From the NCBI GenBank assembly GCA_963513935.1, contig OY740768.1, forward strand, positions 48,754,089-48,818,088: DNA of 64,000 nt. Direction: 5' to 3'. Under the pieces are notes generated by a model. It searched no databases. It had not been told where the DNA came from and worked only from the letters and a program-made list of their open reading frames with translations. Position 1 is the first letter of the stretch; the number at the start of each line of letters is the position of its first letter. Shown here piece after piece: positions 36,340 to 47,816 of this stretch. Source of the DNA: Aphrophora alni. Lineage: Eukaryota; Arthropoda; Insecta; Hemiptera; Aphrophoridae. Made by a program: the position numbers and the translations under genes.

Positions 36340-37760
36340 TCTAATGGAGAAGTCCAGTTGTTGATTTTCTTCCAGCTTGAACTTCATAGCGTCCAGGATC
36401 TTGGGGTCTCCTGTCTTAGTGTATGTAGAATGAAATGAAATTTATTCAATGAAATTATCACCATCCATGTGTATTAAACAAAGACTATTTTAAAATAGTT
36501 CATTAGTTTCTTTTGAATTGGTTATTTTGATGGGTTTTCTATTGGGAAATATCAATAAATATTGTTCTATTTCGGGTATCCAATAATTAACAATATTATC
36601 ACTAATTTCCAGTTTCAGATAGTTACAGTTTTTTGGTTTATCTAGATTGTTTATTACAGATAATTCACATTCTATATTTTGGTGGACAATTTGGGAGGGC
36701 AATAGCATACTTGTGTATTTTGGATTCTGTTATTACATTCAATATTTAATCCTACTACATTTGAATTTTTACATTTGACATGGTCTTGTGAACTAACATA
36801 TATCTAACTTTGGGAATTATGGTTATATAATATGTTTTAGTCAAGTTTGTTACAGAGTTAAATTTCTATAACGTGTGTTCTACTGGTTCTTCAATTGGTA
36901 GAGATTAATAAAATATATTATTTCTTTAGAATTAAGTTTACAATTTATTTCCAAGAGATTCTCTATTTCTGAAATATTTTCTAATTTAAATTCTATAGGT
37001 AATCTATATTGATAGATTACCTATAGAATTTAAATATTAAATATTTAAATATTAGGGTATTATTTTTGCTATTGCTTCAAATAGTTCCTGTCCATATATT
37101 ACATTTGGTGTAAAGTGCCTAATTTACAAAAAGTTAACGAGTTTTAAGTGTCTTGCATTAATTGTACCATAACGTTATAAACTATATTTAGCTGATTTAG
37201 AATATTTCTAAATTTTTCTATTTTCATCTCATCACTTACTTTTTTATTTATAGACAACAATTCATTTTGTAATTCATTATTATTTTCAATAATTTAAAAT
37301 TTTTATTAAATTATTCAATAATGTTTACGTTAATGAAGTTTTCTGAATCAAATTGATCTAACATCTTATTTTGATTATTTTTCAATGCTTCTATCATTTT
37401 GTCTTATTTTTCACCGTTATAGGAATCTAAATTTCCTGTGATAAATTTCAAAATGGATCCTAAACCATTGACAATAATTCTTTTATTTCGTATTTGTTTA
37501 AACATAATAAATTCTAATTTTTCATGTAACACATCTTTAGTATGATTAATATACTTAAAATAGTTAATCATGTCTCATACTTTATTTCCATTATCAGTTA
37601 CTAATTCTATCTTATTGTAAACACTTGCATCACATTTTTGACAATTTTTATTAAAATATCTTAACACATCATTATAATAAGCATCAACATTATTTATCTC
37701 AACAATAAAATTATCTAAATTAAAATTATGGACAAAGGTGTGAAAGGAAGTTTTCATTAG
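36340..37760 (-). pseudogene. Decayed errantivirus-type envelope (F-like) gene remnant
   Basis: Minus-strand codons from about 37757 down to 36490 give a series of blocks in the order expected for insect errantivirus envelope proteins related to baculovirus F. They comprise an N-terminal Asn-rich part, a furin-like RNKR site at 37490-37479, a small-residue stretch after it and long helical Asn/Lys-rich segments. A C-terminal cysteine-containing stretch of 72 codons lies at 36708-36490. Stops and frameshifts separate the blocks, so no complete protein is encoded. It lies just downstream of an integrase remnant on the same strand, the usual gene order (pol then env). The base composition has drifted to match the surroundings, showing great age. 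Confidence in the family is moderate. Confidence 0.6.
36985..37034. repeat. Perfect 23-bp palindromic arms with 4-base loop
   Basis: The 23 bases 36985-37007 are the exact reverse complement of 37012-37034, separated by ATTG. It lies inside the decayed envelope remnant and is best explained as a snap-back duplication made during replication. Confidence 0.9.
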
Positions 37761-38149
37761 CTTTTCCTCGCTCGATCGGGATTATTCCTACATTTTTAGT
37801 GATGTCCTTGATCTCAACTGTACTAGTTACCATTATTCCGTACAAAGTGATGTACATGCAACAGAATAAGAAGATTCAGATTTAGAGTTTTTCCCCTTTT
37901 TCCTAGGTATTTTAATATTGGAAAGAAAATGTTTTCCTTCGCATCATGGTTTCCATCTTAATTTTCGCAGTTTTCTTTTCTGGATTAAAGGAGAGAATTT
38001 CTACCGTATTATATTTATTTTTGTTTTACTCTGTTTTTGTACAGTTTTAACATAAACTTCTTTCGCTATTACTAGAAGTTATTTTATTTTTTCATGAACC
38101 TTTTCCTTATTTCTACAATTTACTTCCTAAATATATTCTTAGTTCATTC

Positions 38150-38800
38150 TTTATGTGAATTTATATAATCGCTAACAATTTTGTTTTCCAGGTTAATGTC
38201 CAAAATTAACTTTGTATTTATATGTCCATACAATATCTCTGAGTGTTATTTTCATGACGGAATGAATTGTTATATACAATAACTACATATTATAATTTTT
38301 TCATGATGGTATCATTTTTAAATTCAGGTTGGTTATTTAATAATCTAATAGGTTCAACTAGAGTAAAAAAACACGTTCGCAAAGTCTATTTGATGTTGGA
38401 TCTTGTGTGCTTACATTGTGGATTTTTATCTTGTGTAGGTCCTTCAATTTTTTAATAAAATTGTTGTTGAATTATGTTCCGTTATCAAAAATGTAGTTTT
38501 TCTTTACAATCTAATCATTCCTTTGTTGAAATATAATATTGATATACTTTTATTTAGTACTTTTAGTTTATTATTTATAAAATGTAAATTTAATCTTAAT
38601 TCCTTTATGTATCTAATCCTAGAAATAAATCAAAATCTTCATGGAAGTCGAATAAATAGATTTTTTACAAAAATTTTCTCATTTTGATCAGAATGAATAA
38701 TTTCCAAATTCTTCTTCTGTGGGTTTTCTTCTTATTTGGTACATTTTAGTGTTTAGGGTTATTTAAAATAGGCAATAAAGTAGGTAGTGCAGAAAATGAA
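38150..38800 (-). pseudogene. Decayed errantivirus-type integrase remnant
   Basis: On the minus strand a DNGT motif (38486-38475) of a retroviral integrase core is followed immediately by a stop. About 40 codons later comes the usual HxVSTxxPxSN-like stretch, and then near 38250-38165 the C-terminal region with a GHINTK-like block and a YINSHKE block. Stops and frameshifts interrupt it. Upstream to about 38800 the Lys-rich sequence may be the rest of the integrase, but that is uncertain. Together with the envelope remnant it indicates an old errantivirus (Ty3/Gypsy with env) insertion. No LTR pair was found. Confidence 0.6.
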
Positions 38801-39558
38801 TAAATGCCTGATAAAAAACGACATCAAAAATTCAAAGTATTTTAATAGTTTTCCAAGGTATTAGTAATAATTTGCACTAGTTTAAAAATATATTTTTTCA
38901 ATATGTATTAATATGAATCTTTAAATGTGTATTTTATTTAAATGAAGAGATATTTGGTATTTATAGTTTTGTAATTATTGTTAAATATGTCAATATATAA
39001 GTTTAAGTTTTATAATTTCTCTGTACGATGAATGTATACTCTTTGATTTTATCCTCCATAAACTTTTATAATTACAAAAGTCTACGTTGGAACGTTTTTT
39101 TCTAGAATTAAACTTTTAATAAAAGTAACATCACGTAAAAGGTCTTATCCAGCACTCACAATGGATGCACATAACGTAAGGGAGTGGAGTACTTAAGTCA
39201 GAATGTAAAAATTGATGTGAGATAAATTCTTTGTTTTCATACGCTTACAGTACATTGTATAGAGTAGCTTTATGCAAGTTTTGTGCTAGAATATTGCTCA
39301 TACATAGTAAATCAAGTACTTAGCATAATCTGTTATTAACAAGTTACAGTATTAACGTAAATTGCATTTATTTGTGCTATGTACAGATTCTACATCCCCT
39401 GACAACATTAAATAAAACAACTTTTTATTGCTATATATGAAGATATACATTATTTTTAACACTCATACAAACATAAACTCTTATGTTAGAAACAAAAAAG
39501 GAGTGATGCTAAACAAAAGCTAATTTAAGCTTGTTGAAGTTTTGGGTCCCAACATATG

Positions 39559-39644
<86 letters not shown>

Positions 39645-42175
39645 CCGCACGTAATGGTTCATTGACTTAAACCAACTTTTGTGGAATGTTTTTCAGGAAA
39701 GAGTTGGTTAAATATTCCTAAAATACTTTTTTTCTAATTAAAAATAAAAGTAGGTTTATTTTGTATCCATAACAAACACGTATGTGTAAAGCTTAATACG
39801 TAGAAAAATTTACATTGCTACTTTAACAGTTTTTTTAAAAATATTATTTATATACTTGAACAAATTTAGCTGCTAAGAGCCCAAACAAAATATATTTCGG
39901 AGTTAATTTCAAAACTTTTTAAATGAATCTTGGACAGTGTGGTTAGTACCTCAACATCTGAAACTTACTCAAACGATTTCGTTAATATTTGAGTGAAATA
40001 CGAAGGAGATTAGAAAAGAAAATAGCTGTAGAGAAACGTAATAAAAATTTAATGATTTTGCAAATTATAAGGAAATACTTAGGTTCATTTATAATAAATA
40101 TTATAATAATAAAACCTATGTTCAAATCATGTTCAATCTTAGTGTGATTAAGCCAAGAACAACTCTTATTATTCGTTAATTAGTACGATTTTGATTCAAT
40201 TTTACTTTACTAACCTCAGTATAAGCAATATAGAGCAAGCATAATATGTTATGTAATTGTAACTGTTTAACCACAAAATTTAAAACTAATCAGTAGTAAC
40301 TTTAGAATACAGGTAGAGGTACATAATACTTAAAAAGGAGCTGGCCCACACTGTATCATGTTTATTAAAATCTACAAAACCGAACAAAAATGGCTACGAA
40401 CATGTAACATAAAAAATAAAACCGCAATTTCTTCCTATCTGCAGTTGTTTACATTAAGTGTTTTTATGTAAGGTTTTTACAATTAAAACAGCTAACAATT
40501 AAATGAACGTAGTATTTCCTAATTCAAAGCCATTTTTTTTATAAGACAAATTACTTTTTGACATATAATTGTAAACACAAATTTTAAATTAAGATACATA
40601 GTACGTTTAATAATTATTTCTGTATACTTTTTCGGCTATACGGTTAAGAATCTGTTTCTAGCAATATACCTAATTTACCGTCGTAGGATTTAGTCGTGAT
40701 TTTGTCAGAAGTAGAATATTTTGTAAAATTAAATGAAGGATTTAATTTTTAGGATCTGTTCGTAAGATCTTACCGGAAAAAAACATTTGGAACAACCACC
40801 ATTAATAAAATATTGTTAATTAGTATTTCTCCTTTTGCTACTGACAGGTTTATATGTTTATCATCTCAAAATAGACGGCAGTCAACAGCAAAATCACTCC
40901 TCACCCCCATCAGGTCTTAATTTACAATAAAAACTAAGTGTTGAAAAAATAAAGAGGAAATATCTTTAAAGAAGTTTTCCATTAGATCGCGGAAAGAACA
41001 AAGGAATTTACTCAAATTAAGGGATCGTCTTTCCTACAAGAAAATCGCTTTATATTTTGAAAGCTCTATAGAAGACCTTAATGTAAATGGGAGTATTGAA
41101 GGACTAAATAATTTGATTTAAAAAGTAAAGAGCTTTTAGCTAATTTCCATGTTGTAAATGAAACTATAACAGCTGTTGTTGTGGCGAAAGAGTCACTAAT
41201 TATTTTTTTCAATGTTAATGTTAGTAATGTTTAAGGCTAGTAGTGATGCCAGACTAGACAACAAATGAGTTGGGGAGAAGAGGTATGAATTTTTAGTACT
41301 GTCACCCATATCATCTAGGATAGTTCCACGTAACCATGGAGTGCGGACCCTCCTTGGTATATATAGCAGATTTTTCCCACCTCGTAAAAAAAAGTATACA
41401 AGTTATTGGATCCATGTTATTTTGCAGCACATTTAATCATGCCAACCAAGAATTCTATACTTTTATTGTGGAATTTTCTTAATGATAAATCTTAAAATTA
41501 ACTATTATAGAATATTAAAAAATATATATTTCTTTCATATTAAAAAAAAGAAGTTTTTAGATGACAATTTTGTTATCTGTCACTTTTTGTTCAAAAAAAA
41601 AACTACATGTAGACATCATCCACAATAAGATACAAAACATTTTCTAATAACATTTAAAATCAGTATATTTAATATCACATTTTGAGACATATCAATAAAA
41701 TTAGTCAAACACATAATAGAAAATTCAATACGAAATATCATTTTTATTAAATACTTTGCATAATGTTGATGTAATTATATATAACTTTATTTATATGTAC
41801 AAATATTATAATGTTTCTGTAGGAATGTTTTGCAAGCGTGCTACACTTATGGAAATGTTTCACAATTTAACCGAATTTTAAGCCTTTCTGCGTAAAGAAA
41901 ACTTGTGGTAATTTGTATGGAAAAATTATCTAGTATTTCATATTAAAACTATCTTTTATTTTAGCTCAACCGTTTACAGTGAATCGAAATTATCTTTAAA
42001 CAAATAAAAGAAGTATAAATTTTATCACTTAAATATATTCAATCTGTCTGTAGATTAAAGGAAACTTAAAAGTTAATTATTTTACAGAATACTTGTTATG
42101 AAGTATTCTAATAGTTATTTCATAGCTAAAAAATTTATATTTTAATGTACAATGAATCGTAAGAGGAGTTTTAGA
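38800..42175. other. AT-rich spacer with (AT)n tract
   Basis: No recognisable gene. More decayed pol sequence of the errantivirus relic might lie just above 38800, but I see no motif. Confidence 0.5.
39560..39641 (+). repeat. (AT)n microsatellite
   Basis: About 40 uninterrupted AT dinucleotides. Confidence 0.97.
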
Positions 42176-42177
42176 GT

Positions 42178-42592
42178 GTGTTTCCGTTTTCAAACGACTG
42201 TATTCGCTACGCTGAATAGTTTAGGGTTAGGTTAGTGTATTGGCTGCGCTAGATGGTTTAGGTTAGGTTTCGTTAGGTTAGGTTAGGTTAGGGTGTGGTT
42301 TTCAAACGACTGTGTTGGCTACGCTGAATGGTTTATTGTAAGGTTAGTGTATTGGCTGCGCTAGATGGTTTAGGTCAGGTTTAGTTAGGCTAGGTTAGGT
42401 TAATGTGGTTTTCAAACGACTGTATTGGCTGCGCTAGATGGTTTAGGTTAGGTTTAGTTAGGCTAGGTTAGGTTAATGTGGTTTTCAAACGACTGTATTG
42501 GCTGCGCTAGATGGTTTAGGTTAGGTTTAGTTAGGCTAGATTAGGTTAATGTGGTTTTCAAACGACTGTATTGGCTGCGCTAGTTGGTTTAG
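42178..42592 (+). repeat. Tandem repeat with TTAGG telomere-like arrays
   Basis: The anchor TTTTCAAACGACTG occurs at 42187, 42299, 42409, 42482 and 42555. The first two units are about 110-112 bp, the next two exactly 73 bp and the last is partial. Each unit contains a GGCTGCGCTAGATGG block followed by GGTTAGGTTAGG-type runs, the insect telomere repeat. The longer units appear to hold two versions of the GGCTRCGCT block. It is non-coding and could be a subtelomeric-type or interspersed satellite. Confidence 0.9.
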
Positions 42593-42599
42593 CAGAATT

Positions 42600-44674
42600 A
42601 TTGTGGGCTATACTGGTGCTTCTTTAAGAGCACACAACAGTCTCCTGCACCACACTTCAAGTTGCTATAATAATTTTTGCATCCAGTTTTTCGCTTATGA
42701 ATAGACAACTACGACAACGATAGAAGGATGTAGTGCAAATATATACAATATATTAATTTTTCAATGAATAGTTAACAGTAAAATTTAAAATGTTGTACGT
42801 TTAAAATACTTAGACTAAATTTGAAATATACTTACGTAGTGACTAAGCAAAATCAACAACCAATACAGCGAAACTATTATAAGTTAAACAGTGGATATAT
42901 GTATTTACTCTAAGTGTATATGTTATATTTAGAGTTATGTATAAAGTCATGGGAAGATAATTTATACCAGAAAAACTTATTAAATAAACTTTTTTTTTTA
43001 ATTCTATCATTTGAAGACGGTCAGATTACTTAAGATAACAGTAGGCAATAATTTTTCACCATCCCTTATTTTAATTTCGAGATAGTTTATTACACCAAAA
43101 GCAATATAATTTGAAATCAATTCGCTGAACTGTTCTTTAAACAATACAAGACAATAAATGTAATATTCGAGTGGCACACTGAAGCAAACAATAAATTCAG
43201 AAATATTCTAATTTGACTTTTCAGGATCAAAATGAGGAGAAACATCAAAAACAAAGAAATAAAAATGGTTCTATTACCGTAACTGCGACAACTATCCTTT
43301 AATAGTATGTTATAGAAATACATAGTATTAAAAAACATGGCTAAATATTCTACGAAATATCCTCCATATTTTGTTGTACTTCAAGAGAATAATAGTATTA
43401 TCATTTTCAGGAAAACTTGAAATATGTTCAATTTATCAAACATATAATAGCGTGCTAAACTGTACAACACGTCAAAAACTGATGAAGACAACATCAATTA
43501 CTGACGAGAACGAGCAAACTGGAAAATTACATTTGTTGATATTGATCATAACAAATATGTGGAATAAACACCAACATTTCCAATGGAGGAGTTATGTAGA
43601 GCTTGCATAAACAATGGAGTTAGTTTACCTAACACATGGAGAACATTTGTAATTGATATTTAGTCTCACTTAATTGCGTGGATTATATTAGGCAATCATT
43701 CTCACTTTAAAAAACAATTTAACCAACAATTTATATCAATATTTGATTTAGTGTAATATTTCTCATAAATAAAATAAATGAGGTTACTATGTCCATATTT
43801 ACTATTTTAAATGGACATGACTGACCATTTGATAAATATTATACTTCAAAATAATCTCTCATAAATAAATGAAAGTTATTCATAACACATATTTAGATTA
43901 AAAACAGCATTTTGAATATTTGAATTGCTTCAGGATTATTTACACAATGCCATTAGGTCACTGACTTTCAATTATTGTAGTTATATGACTCTATCATCAA
44001 TAATAGGAAGAAAACTTTAAAATTATATTTTGCAACCTGGTCAAATAGTTTTTATCAAGGGAAACCATTACCTAATAGATTGTGCAAAATCTAGTTAATA
44101 AATTTCATTCGGCTATAAAAATTTATTTAGTTCAATTTTGTAATTTAAATTTAGCTGAAAATGTTCAACTATTTGCACTATACTATATAACTTCATCTAG
44201 TCTATGTTTCAATCAGATAAAAGGTATATTGTAAACAAAATCTTACATGATGCAAATGTTACATATATATATATGAATGTTACCCTGTGACAAAAGCGAT
44301 ACAAACTTATCGGAAGGCTAAAATTAAGGTATTAATAGTTGCAGCATCTATCAAAAAAGGCATAAAAACATTTTGAAACCAATTTTTGTGACATGTAGAC
44401 CCAGAGTAGGTTGATGTAATATGAGGTAAATTTATTTACTTAACAGTAAGAATCACTATATCATTTTTGGATAAAGGTATGATATAAATTTAAAATTACA
44501 ATACATACTTAGAATAAGTGCGATTTAAACGAAACTCTCGTCCATATTTTCATGATTTGCAGAACAATAAAATACTTTCTAAAGCAATAATAAAATTCAA
44601 CTTTTCATATAAATTGTAATTAAAAGATATTATCTAATCCAATACTTGTAGAATTCTTCTTCATTAAAAATAAT
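42600..44674. other. AT-rich spacer without recognisable genes
   Basis: Nothing recognisable; short frames near 43117-43610 lack family features. Confidence 0.55.
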
Positions 44675-44678
44675 CGGT
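44675..44678. repeat. 4-bp target-site duplication, left
   Basis: CGGT directly precedes the outer LTR edge and recurs at 49275-49278 beyond the other LTR. Four bases is a normal Ty3/Gypsy duplication length. Confidence 0.75.
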
Positions 44679-45033
44679 TGTGAGGCCTTTTTCCCTACGG
44701 GGAAAATCTTAGCACTCACCAAAATAAATTTATAATTGTTGCCTTGGATAGTCCGGCCAATGGCGGGGATGTTAACTCCAGGGGTCGAAGGTTTATCAGG
44801 GAAGAGGGAAATGGCTCAGCCCGGTCCGATCCTAGAGCACTTCCTCTACGGATACCAGAACCAATATCGTCATCATAGCCAGAAAGGAAAGGGGAGAAGG
44901 GAAAATAACGTACTTACGCAAACAAACTCACATACGAACTCGTCGTGGTTGTCGCCGGGACGCGGGTGAGGCCGCGCCGCTCGCACCGCTACCGAATAAG
45001 AAATTTCGTCGTTTGGTTTGTTTGCGTAAGTAC
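44679..45033 (-). repeat. Downstream (3') LTR, truncated and with inverted block
   Basis: Bases 44679-44926 match 48145-48395 nearly exactly. The next 90 bases (44927-45016) match 48396-48485 only in reverse complement. The block is bracketed by 17-bp inverted repeats, GTACTTACGCAAACAAA (44910-44926) and its complement (45017-45033). The remaining roughly 790 bases of the upstream LTR, including its 50-bp repeats, are absent. Confidence 0.88.
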
Positions 45034-45039
45034 AAACTT

Positions 45040-45070
45040 CTTACTTCCTCCCCCCCTTCTTACTTTACCA
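45040..45070 (-). promoter_or_regulatory. Candidate polypurine tract
   Basis: On the minus strand a purine-rich run (AAGAAGGGGGGGAGGAAG at its core) lies directly upstream of the downstream LTR, where plus-strand DNA synthesis is primed. Because the LTR start is rearranged, the exact boundary is unclear. Confidence 0.5.
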
Positions 45071-45195
45071 AGAAAAAAAAACGACAACCATAATGATGAT
45101 ACGCGACTGCGTTCCGTCTCCTCGACGTCTCCTGTAGCGGTTCCTTCACGCGCTTGGGTCTACTCCGACCCATTCACTTTCAACCCCAAATACCT

Positions 45196-46389
45196 TCACT
45201 GCGGCTGCCATTTACTGGCCCTTATCCGGTAGAAAGTCCCATCCGGCCGCTGTACTCGGACCTTCTTCCTCCTGGCGTTTCCTTTGAGCGGCGGTCCTTC
45301 TGGTATGGTCTCGTCTCTCTTGAGCTCACCCTCTTTTCCCTCCTCTGGATCTGGAAAACGCGGTCCCGGGTGGTCGACGGGCTCGGCTTCCTCCACTCGC
45401 ATCCAATCCTCGTCAGAGGCCCAGATCGACAGACACGGCGAACTGCTCCCACTGGGACTCTCGTCGTTTTCAACCCCTACGTCGGGGTCGGATATGTCCG
45501 TCGTCAAATCGATGATCAGGTCGTCGGGGTCCCCGTCCGCTTCACCTCCCGCAGTTTGCACCAACGGGGGGAAACGGCACGGACTAGAGGCTTCGGGGTA
45601 CCCGCTGTCTATCGACTTTTCGAACGCCTCCCACTCGGGGTCTCTTGCTCTGATGTCTACTATTTGGGCATCACCTTTTATCCCACTTGCCTTGCCCCGT
45701 TTGGGGTGGTCGGGATCCTCTTCATTAAGCCTTCCCCGCCGGATTGCCGCACCTACCATCTCCCTGATTCTAGCCGGGTCTACTAGCTTTCCGGTCATAT
45801 TGGAGGCCCTAGATACTACCTGTAATAACTGTGACAACGAATGGCCTTGTTCGCTCGTCAATGACACTACCGCTCCAATGATTTCGGAGTTATCGCTCCT
45901 ATCCGTCTTCGCCGGCATCCGTAAGTCTAATCGATCATTTATCGTGACTACCTCCATAGGTTTAATGACATCCATGCCCAACACCATCTCGGAAGTGAGC
46001 CCCGGCACATGTAATGCGTTCCAACCGCACATTCTACTGGCTAACTTTCCCTCAAACTCATAACTATGGCGGACGTCCGAAATGCTCCCATTTGCCATCT
46101 TCATGGTGGTCGAAATATCCTTGGGATGCCTACCGTGGTCGTTCAAATGCAACGCCATCTGGTCGCCAATCAGAGTCGCCGCTGCTCCCGTGTCTATCAA
46201 GGCCCATATTTCCTTATTGTAGACGATAATCCTCACAAACGGCCGATTTTCGCCTTCGGGTGGAGTAACGCTTTCCAAACCCGTAAAACGTCTTAGTGTT
46301 TGTAGCCAGTCTCTCCATTCTGCCGAGGTCGTCCTTTCAAACTTTCTCCCGGACTCAGGTGACCTCTTTCCTCCTGGGCCCGCACTTCG
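45196..46389 (-). CDS. Aspartic protease domain (Pro) read by -1 frameshift, with acidic tail
   Basis: The frame encodes a retroviral-type protease that would process Gag. It is open for 404 codons from 46410, where only a GTG is available, so it is most likely entered by -1 frameshift at GGGAAAC (46395-46389 on the minus strand). The active-site motif LIDTGAAATLIG has its Asp about 73 codons in, and a GMDVIKP segment follows in the right position for the protease C-terminal region. After about residue 200 comes a long acidic, Pro/Ser-rich segment with no known fold, and a basic end (NARRKKVRVQRP). Reverse transcriptase, RNase H and integrase do not follow; the frame simply stops at 45196. 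Whether the tail is what remains after an internal deletion is not clear. Confidence 0.85.
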   Translation of the reverse strand, partial: RSAGPGGKRSPESGRKFERTTSAEWRDWLQTLRRFTGLESVTPPEGENRPFVRIIVYNKEIWALIDTGAAATLIGDQMALHLNDHGRHPKDISTTMKMANGSISDVRHSYEFEGKLASRMCGWNALHVPGLTSEMVLGMDVIKPMEVVTINDRLDLRMPAKTDRSDNSEIIGAVVSLTSEQGHSLSQLLQVVSRASNMTGKLVDPARIREMVGAAIRRGRLNEEDPDHPKRGKASGIKGDAQIVDIRARDPEWEAFEKSIDSGYPEASSPCRFPPLVQTAGGEADGDPDDLIIDLTTDISDPDVGVENDESPSGSSSPCLSIWASDEDWMRVEEAEPVDHPGPRFPDPEEGKEGELKRDETIPEGPPLKGNARRKKVRVQRPDGTFYRIRASKWQPQ

Positions 46390-47816
46390 TTTCCCGCGTG
46401 ACAACCACACTCCTCTGTTCTAACTCCCTGTCTCTTGCACATGAAACACCGGACCCGTTTTATCTCTTTACACTTACGAAAAACATGGCCCTTCTGGTCG
46501 CAGTTCCAACATGTCAGATTTGAAATATTTCTACTCGTCACAGGCACTGGCCCGCGTTTTCCCTCGTGTTCGCGGTTTCCACTTCCGTTCCTGGTCAACT
46601 CGGTCCGGTCCCGTAACAGTTTTTCACCAATTACCGCTGGGGACTGGTTGCTTGCTAGCCGTGTGAACGTATTGGAGAGTACTTGTTCACTCCTCGTGAT
46701 ACTTGGCTCCGCCCGTTTTATTACGGCCGCGCTATCCACGGCTGGTTCATTTCTTTTTCGTGGTTGGTACGCGGTTTCCATCACCAAAGCCATTGATGGA
46801 GGGGGTGGTGGCCGAAAATTTTCCCTGTCACGCAAGTAACTTTCATAGTGCTCCGCCCTTACAATCATCTCATGCAGAGTGAAGAATTCGTCCCTCCGCA
46901 TGGTGATTTTGTACTCCGGGCGCATATTCGAGTAGAGGATGTCTAGTTTCTCTTGTAAGGAAATACCTCCCTTTCTCCGAATCAATGTTGAAAGAGCAAC
47001 GACGAATTGTCGGAACAGCTCTCTCTCTCCCTGGGTTCTCCTTCTAAGTTCTTCGTCGAGGTTCCGCCTATACCCGGAAGGTAGGAATTGCGTTTCAAAA
47101 TCTCTTCGGAAATTCCCATAAGTTTCCCACATGTCCCGGTTATTTCTTGCCCATAAAAGTGCGTCTCCTTGCAACAGCTCCGGGAGAGCCTTCAATATTC
47201 CATTTCCCTTTATTTCGTAGGCTTCCATCAGTTCGTCTAATCGTTCCAAGAACGATACTGGGTTCCGGGTGCCATCGAACCGGAGGTTCCATTTCCTCAC
47301 CAAGTTGCTGAGGGCTTCCGTCTCCCATGCGTCGCCGACATATGGTCTTTCCTTCACAATATCGTTCGGTCCTTGACCACCCTGGGGTGGTCGGACGGAC
47401 GGGTGTGGCAACCCATGGCCATTAGTACTGATATCACGGAGTGGCAAAGTGAGGCTCCTTTTAAGTCGATCGGTCGGTCCTCCTTCTTCTGCCGTTCTTC
47501 CCCGAGCGGTTTCCACTAACCTCGCCAACGCACGTCGCACCTCTTTAGCGTTCGCACTAGCCGGGAGGCATAACATTTCACTGAACTCTCCCAGTTCTTG
47601 TACCGCACCACTCCCCGGTGTCCGAGCCTGCTCGCTTGCAGATGCCTTCCAAAATCCCACGAAATCCTTACGCAGCTCTGAAACGCTTTTCCCGCTGGTA
47701 ACCAGATTATGTGTCCCCATTTCCTCTATCAAGTCTCGTTTAGCCAGCATGTATATCCATCCAACCCTAAGATCATCCTCCGTGGGCGTTGGGGGATTTC
47801 TCCTCGATCTGACCAC
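46293..47816 (-). CDS. Gag polyprotein of the LTR element
   Basis: About 507 codons of Gag, the structural protein that packages the element RNA. The first 50 codons include a Leu/Lys-rich segment resembling the SAP-like N-terminus of insect Gags. Codons about 190-340 are the capsid domain (RKWNLRFDGTRNPVSFLERL through the LLQGDALLW motif to RDRENFRP). Near the end CWNCDQKGHVFRKC is a CCHC knuckle, followed by a second Cys-rich motif, CFMCKRQGVRTEECGC. The frame begins after a stop at 47819-47817 and has no ATG until codon 23 (47750), so the natural start was probably in the overlapping 73-codon frame upstream, making the N-terminus frameshifted. The end overlaps the protease frame by about 100 bases. 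Confidence 0.87.
   Translation of the reverse strand: MVRSRRNPPTPTEDDLRVGWIYMLAKRDLIEEMGTHNLVTSGKSVSELRKDFVGFWKASASEQARTPGSGAVQELGEFSEMLCLPASANAKEVRRALARLVETARGRTAEEGGPTDRLKRSLTLPLRDISTNGHGLPHPSVRPPQGGQGPNDIVKERPYVGDAWETEALSNLVRKWNLRFDGTRNPVSFLERLDELMEAYEIKGNGILKALPELLQGDALLWARNNRDMWETYGNFRRDFETQFLPSGYRRNLDEELRRRTQGERELFRQFVVALSTLIRRKGGISLQEKLDILYSNMRPEYKITMRRDEFFTLHEMIVRAEHYESYLRDRENFRPPPPPSMALVMETAYQPRKRNEPAVDSAAVIKRAEPSITRSEQVLSNTFTRLASNQSPAVIGEKLLRDRTELTRNGSGNREHEGKRGPVPVTSRNISNLTCWNCDQKGHVFRKCKEIKRVRCFMCKRQGVRTEECGCHAGNEVRAQEERGHLSPGESLKGRPRQNGETGYKH
46389..46395 (-). promoter_or_regulatory. -1 ribosomal frameshift site GGGAAAC
   Basis: On the minus strand the heptamer sits in the gag frame as G GGA AAC, the X XXY YYZ form, about 95 bases before the gag stop. 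The protease frame is the -1 frame and is open across it. GGGAAAC is an established slippery site in several retroviruses. A downstream pseudoknot or stem-loop was not tested. Confidence 0.75.

Noticed and set aside
36050..36340. Possible 3' LTR of the errantivirus relic
   Set aside because: No second copy in the window and no clear TG...CA ends.
45154..46229. Several plus-strand frames of 70-260 codons across the protease region
   Set aside because: They mirror the minus-strand gag and protease genes; high G+C makes the antisense strand open by chance.
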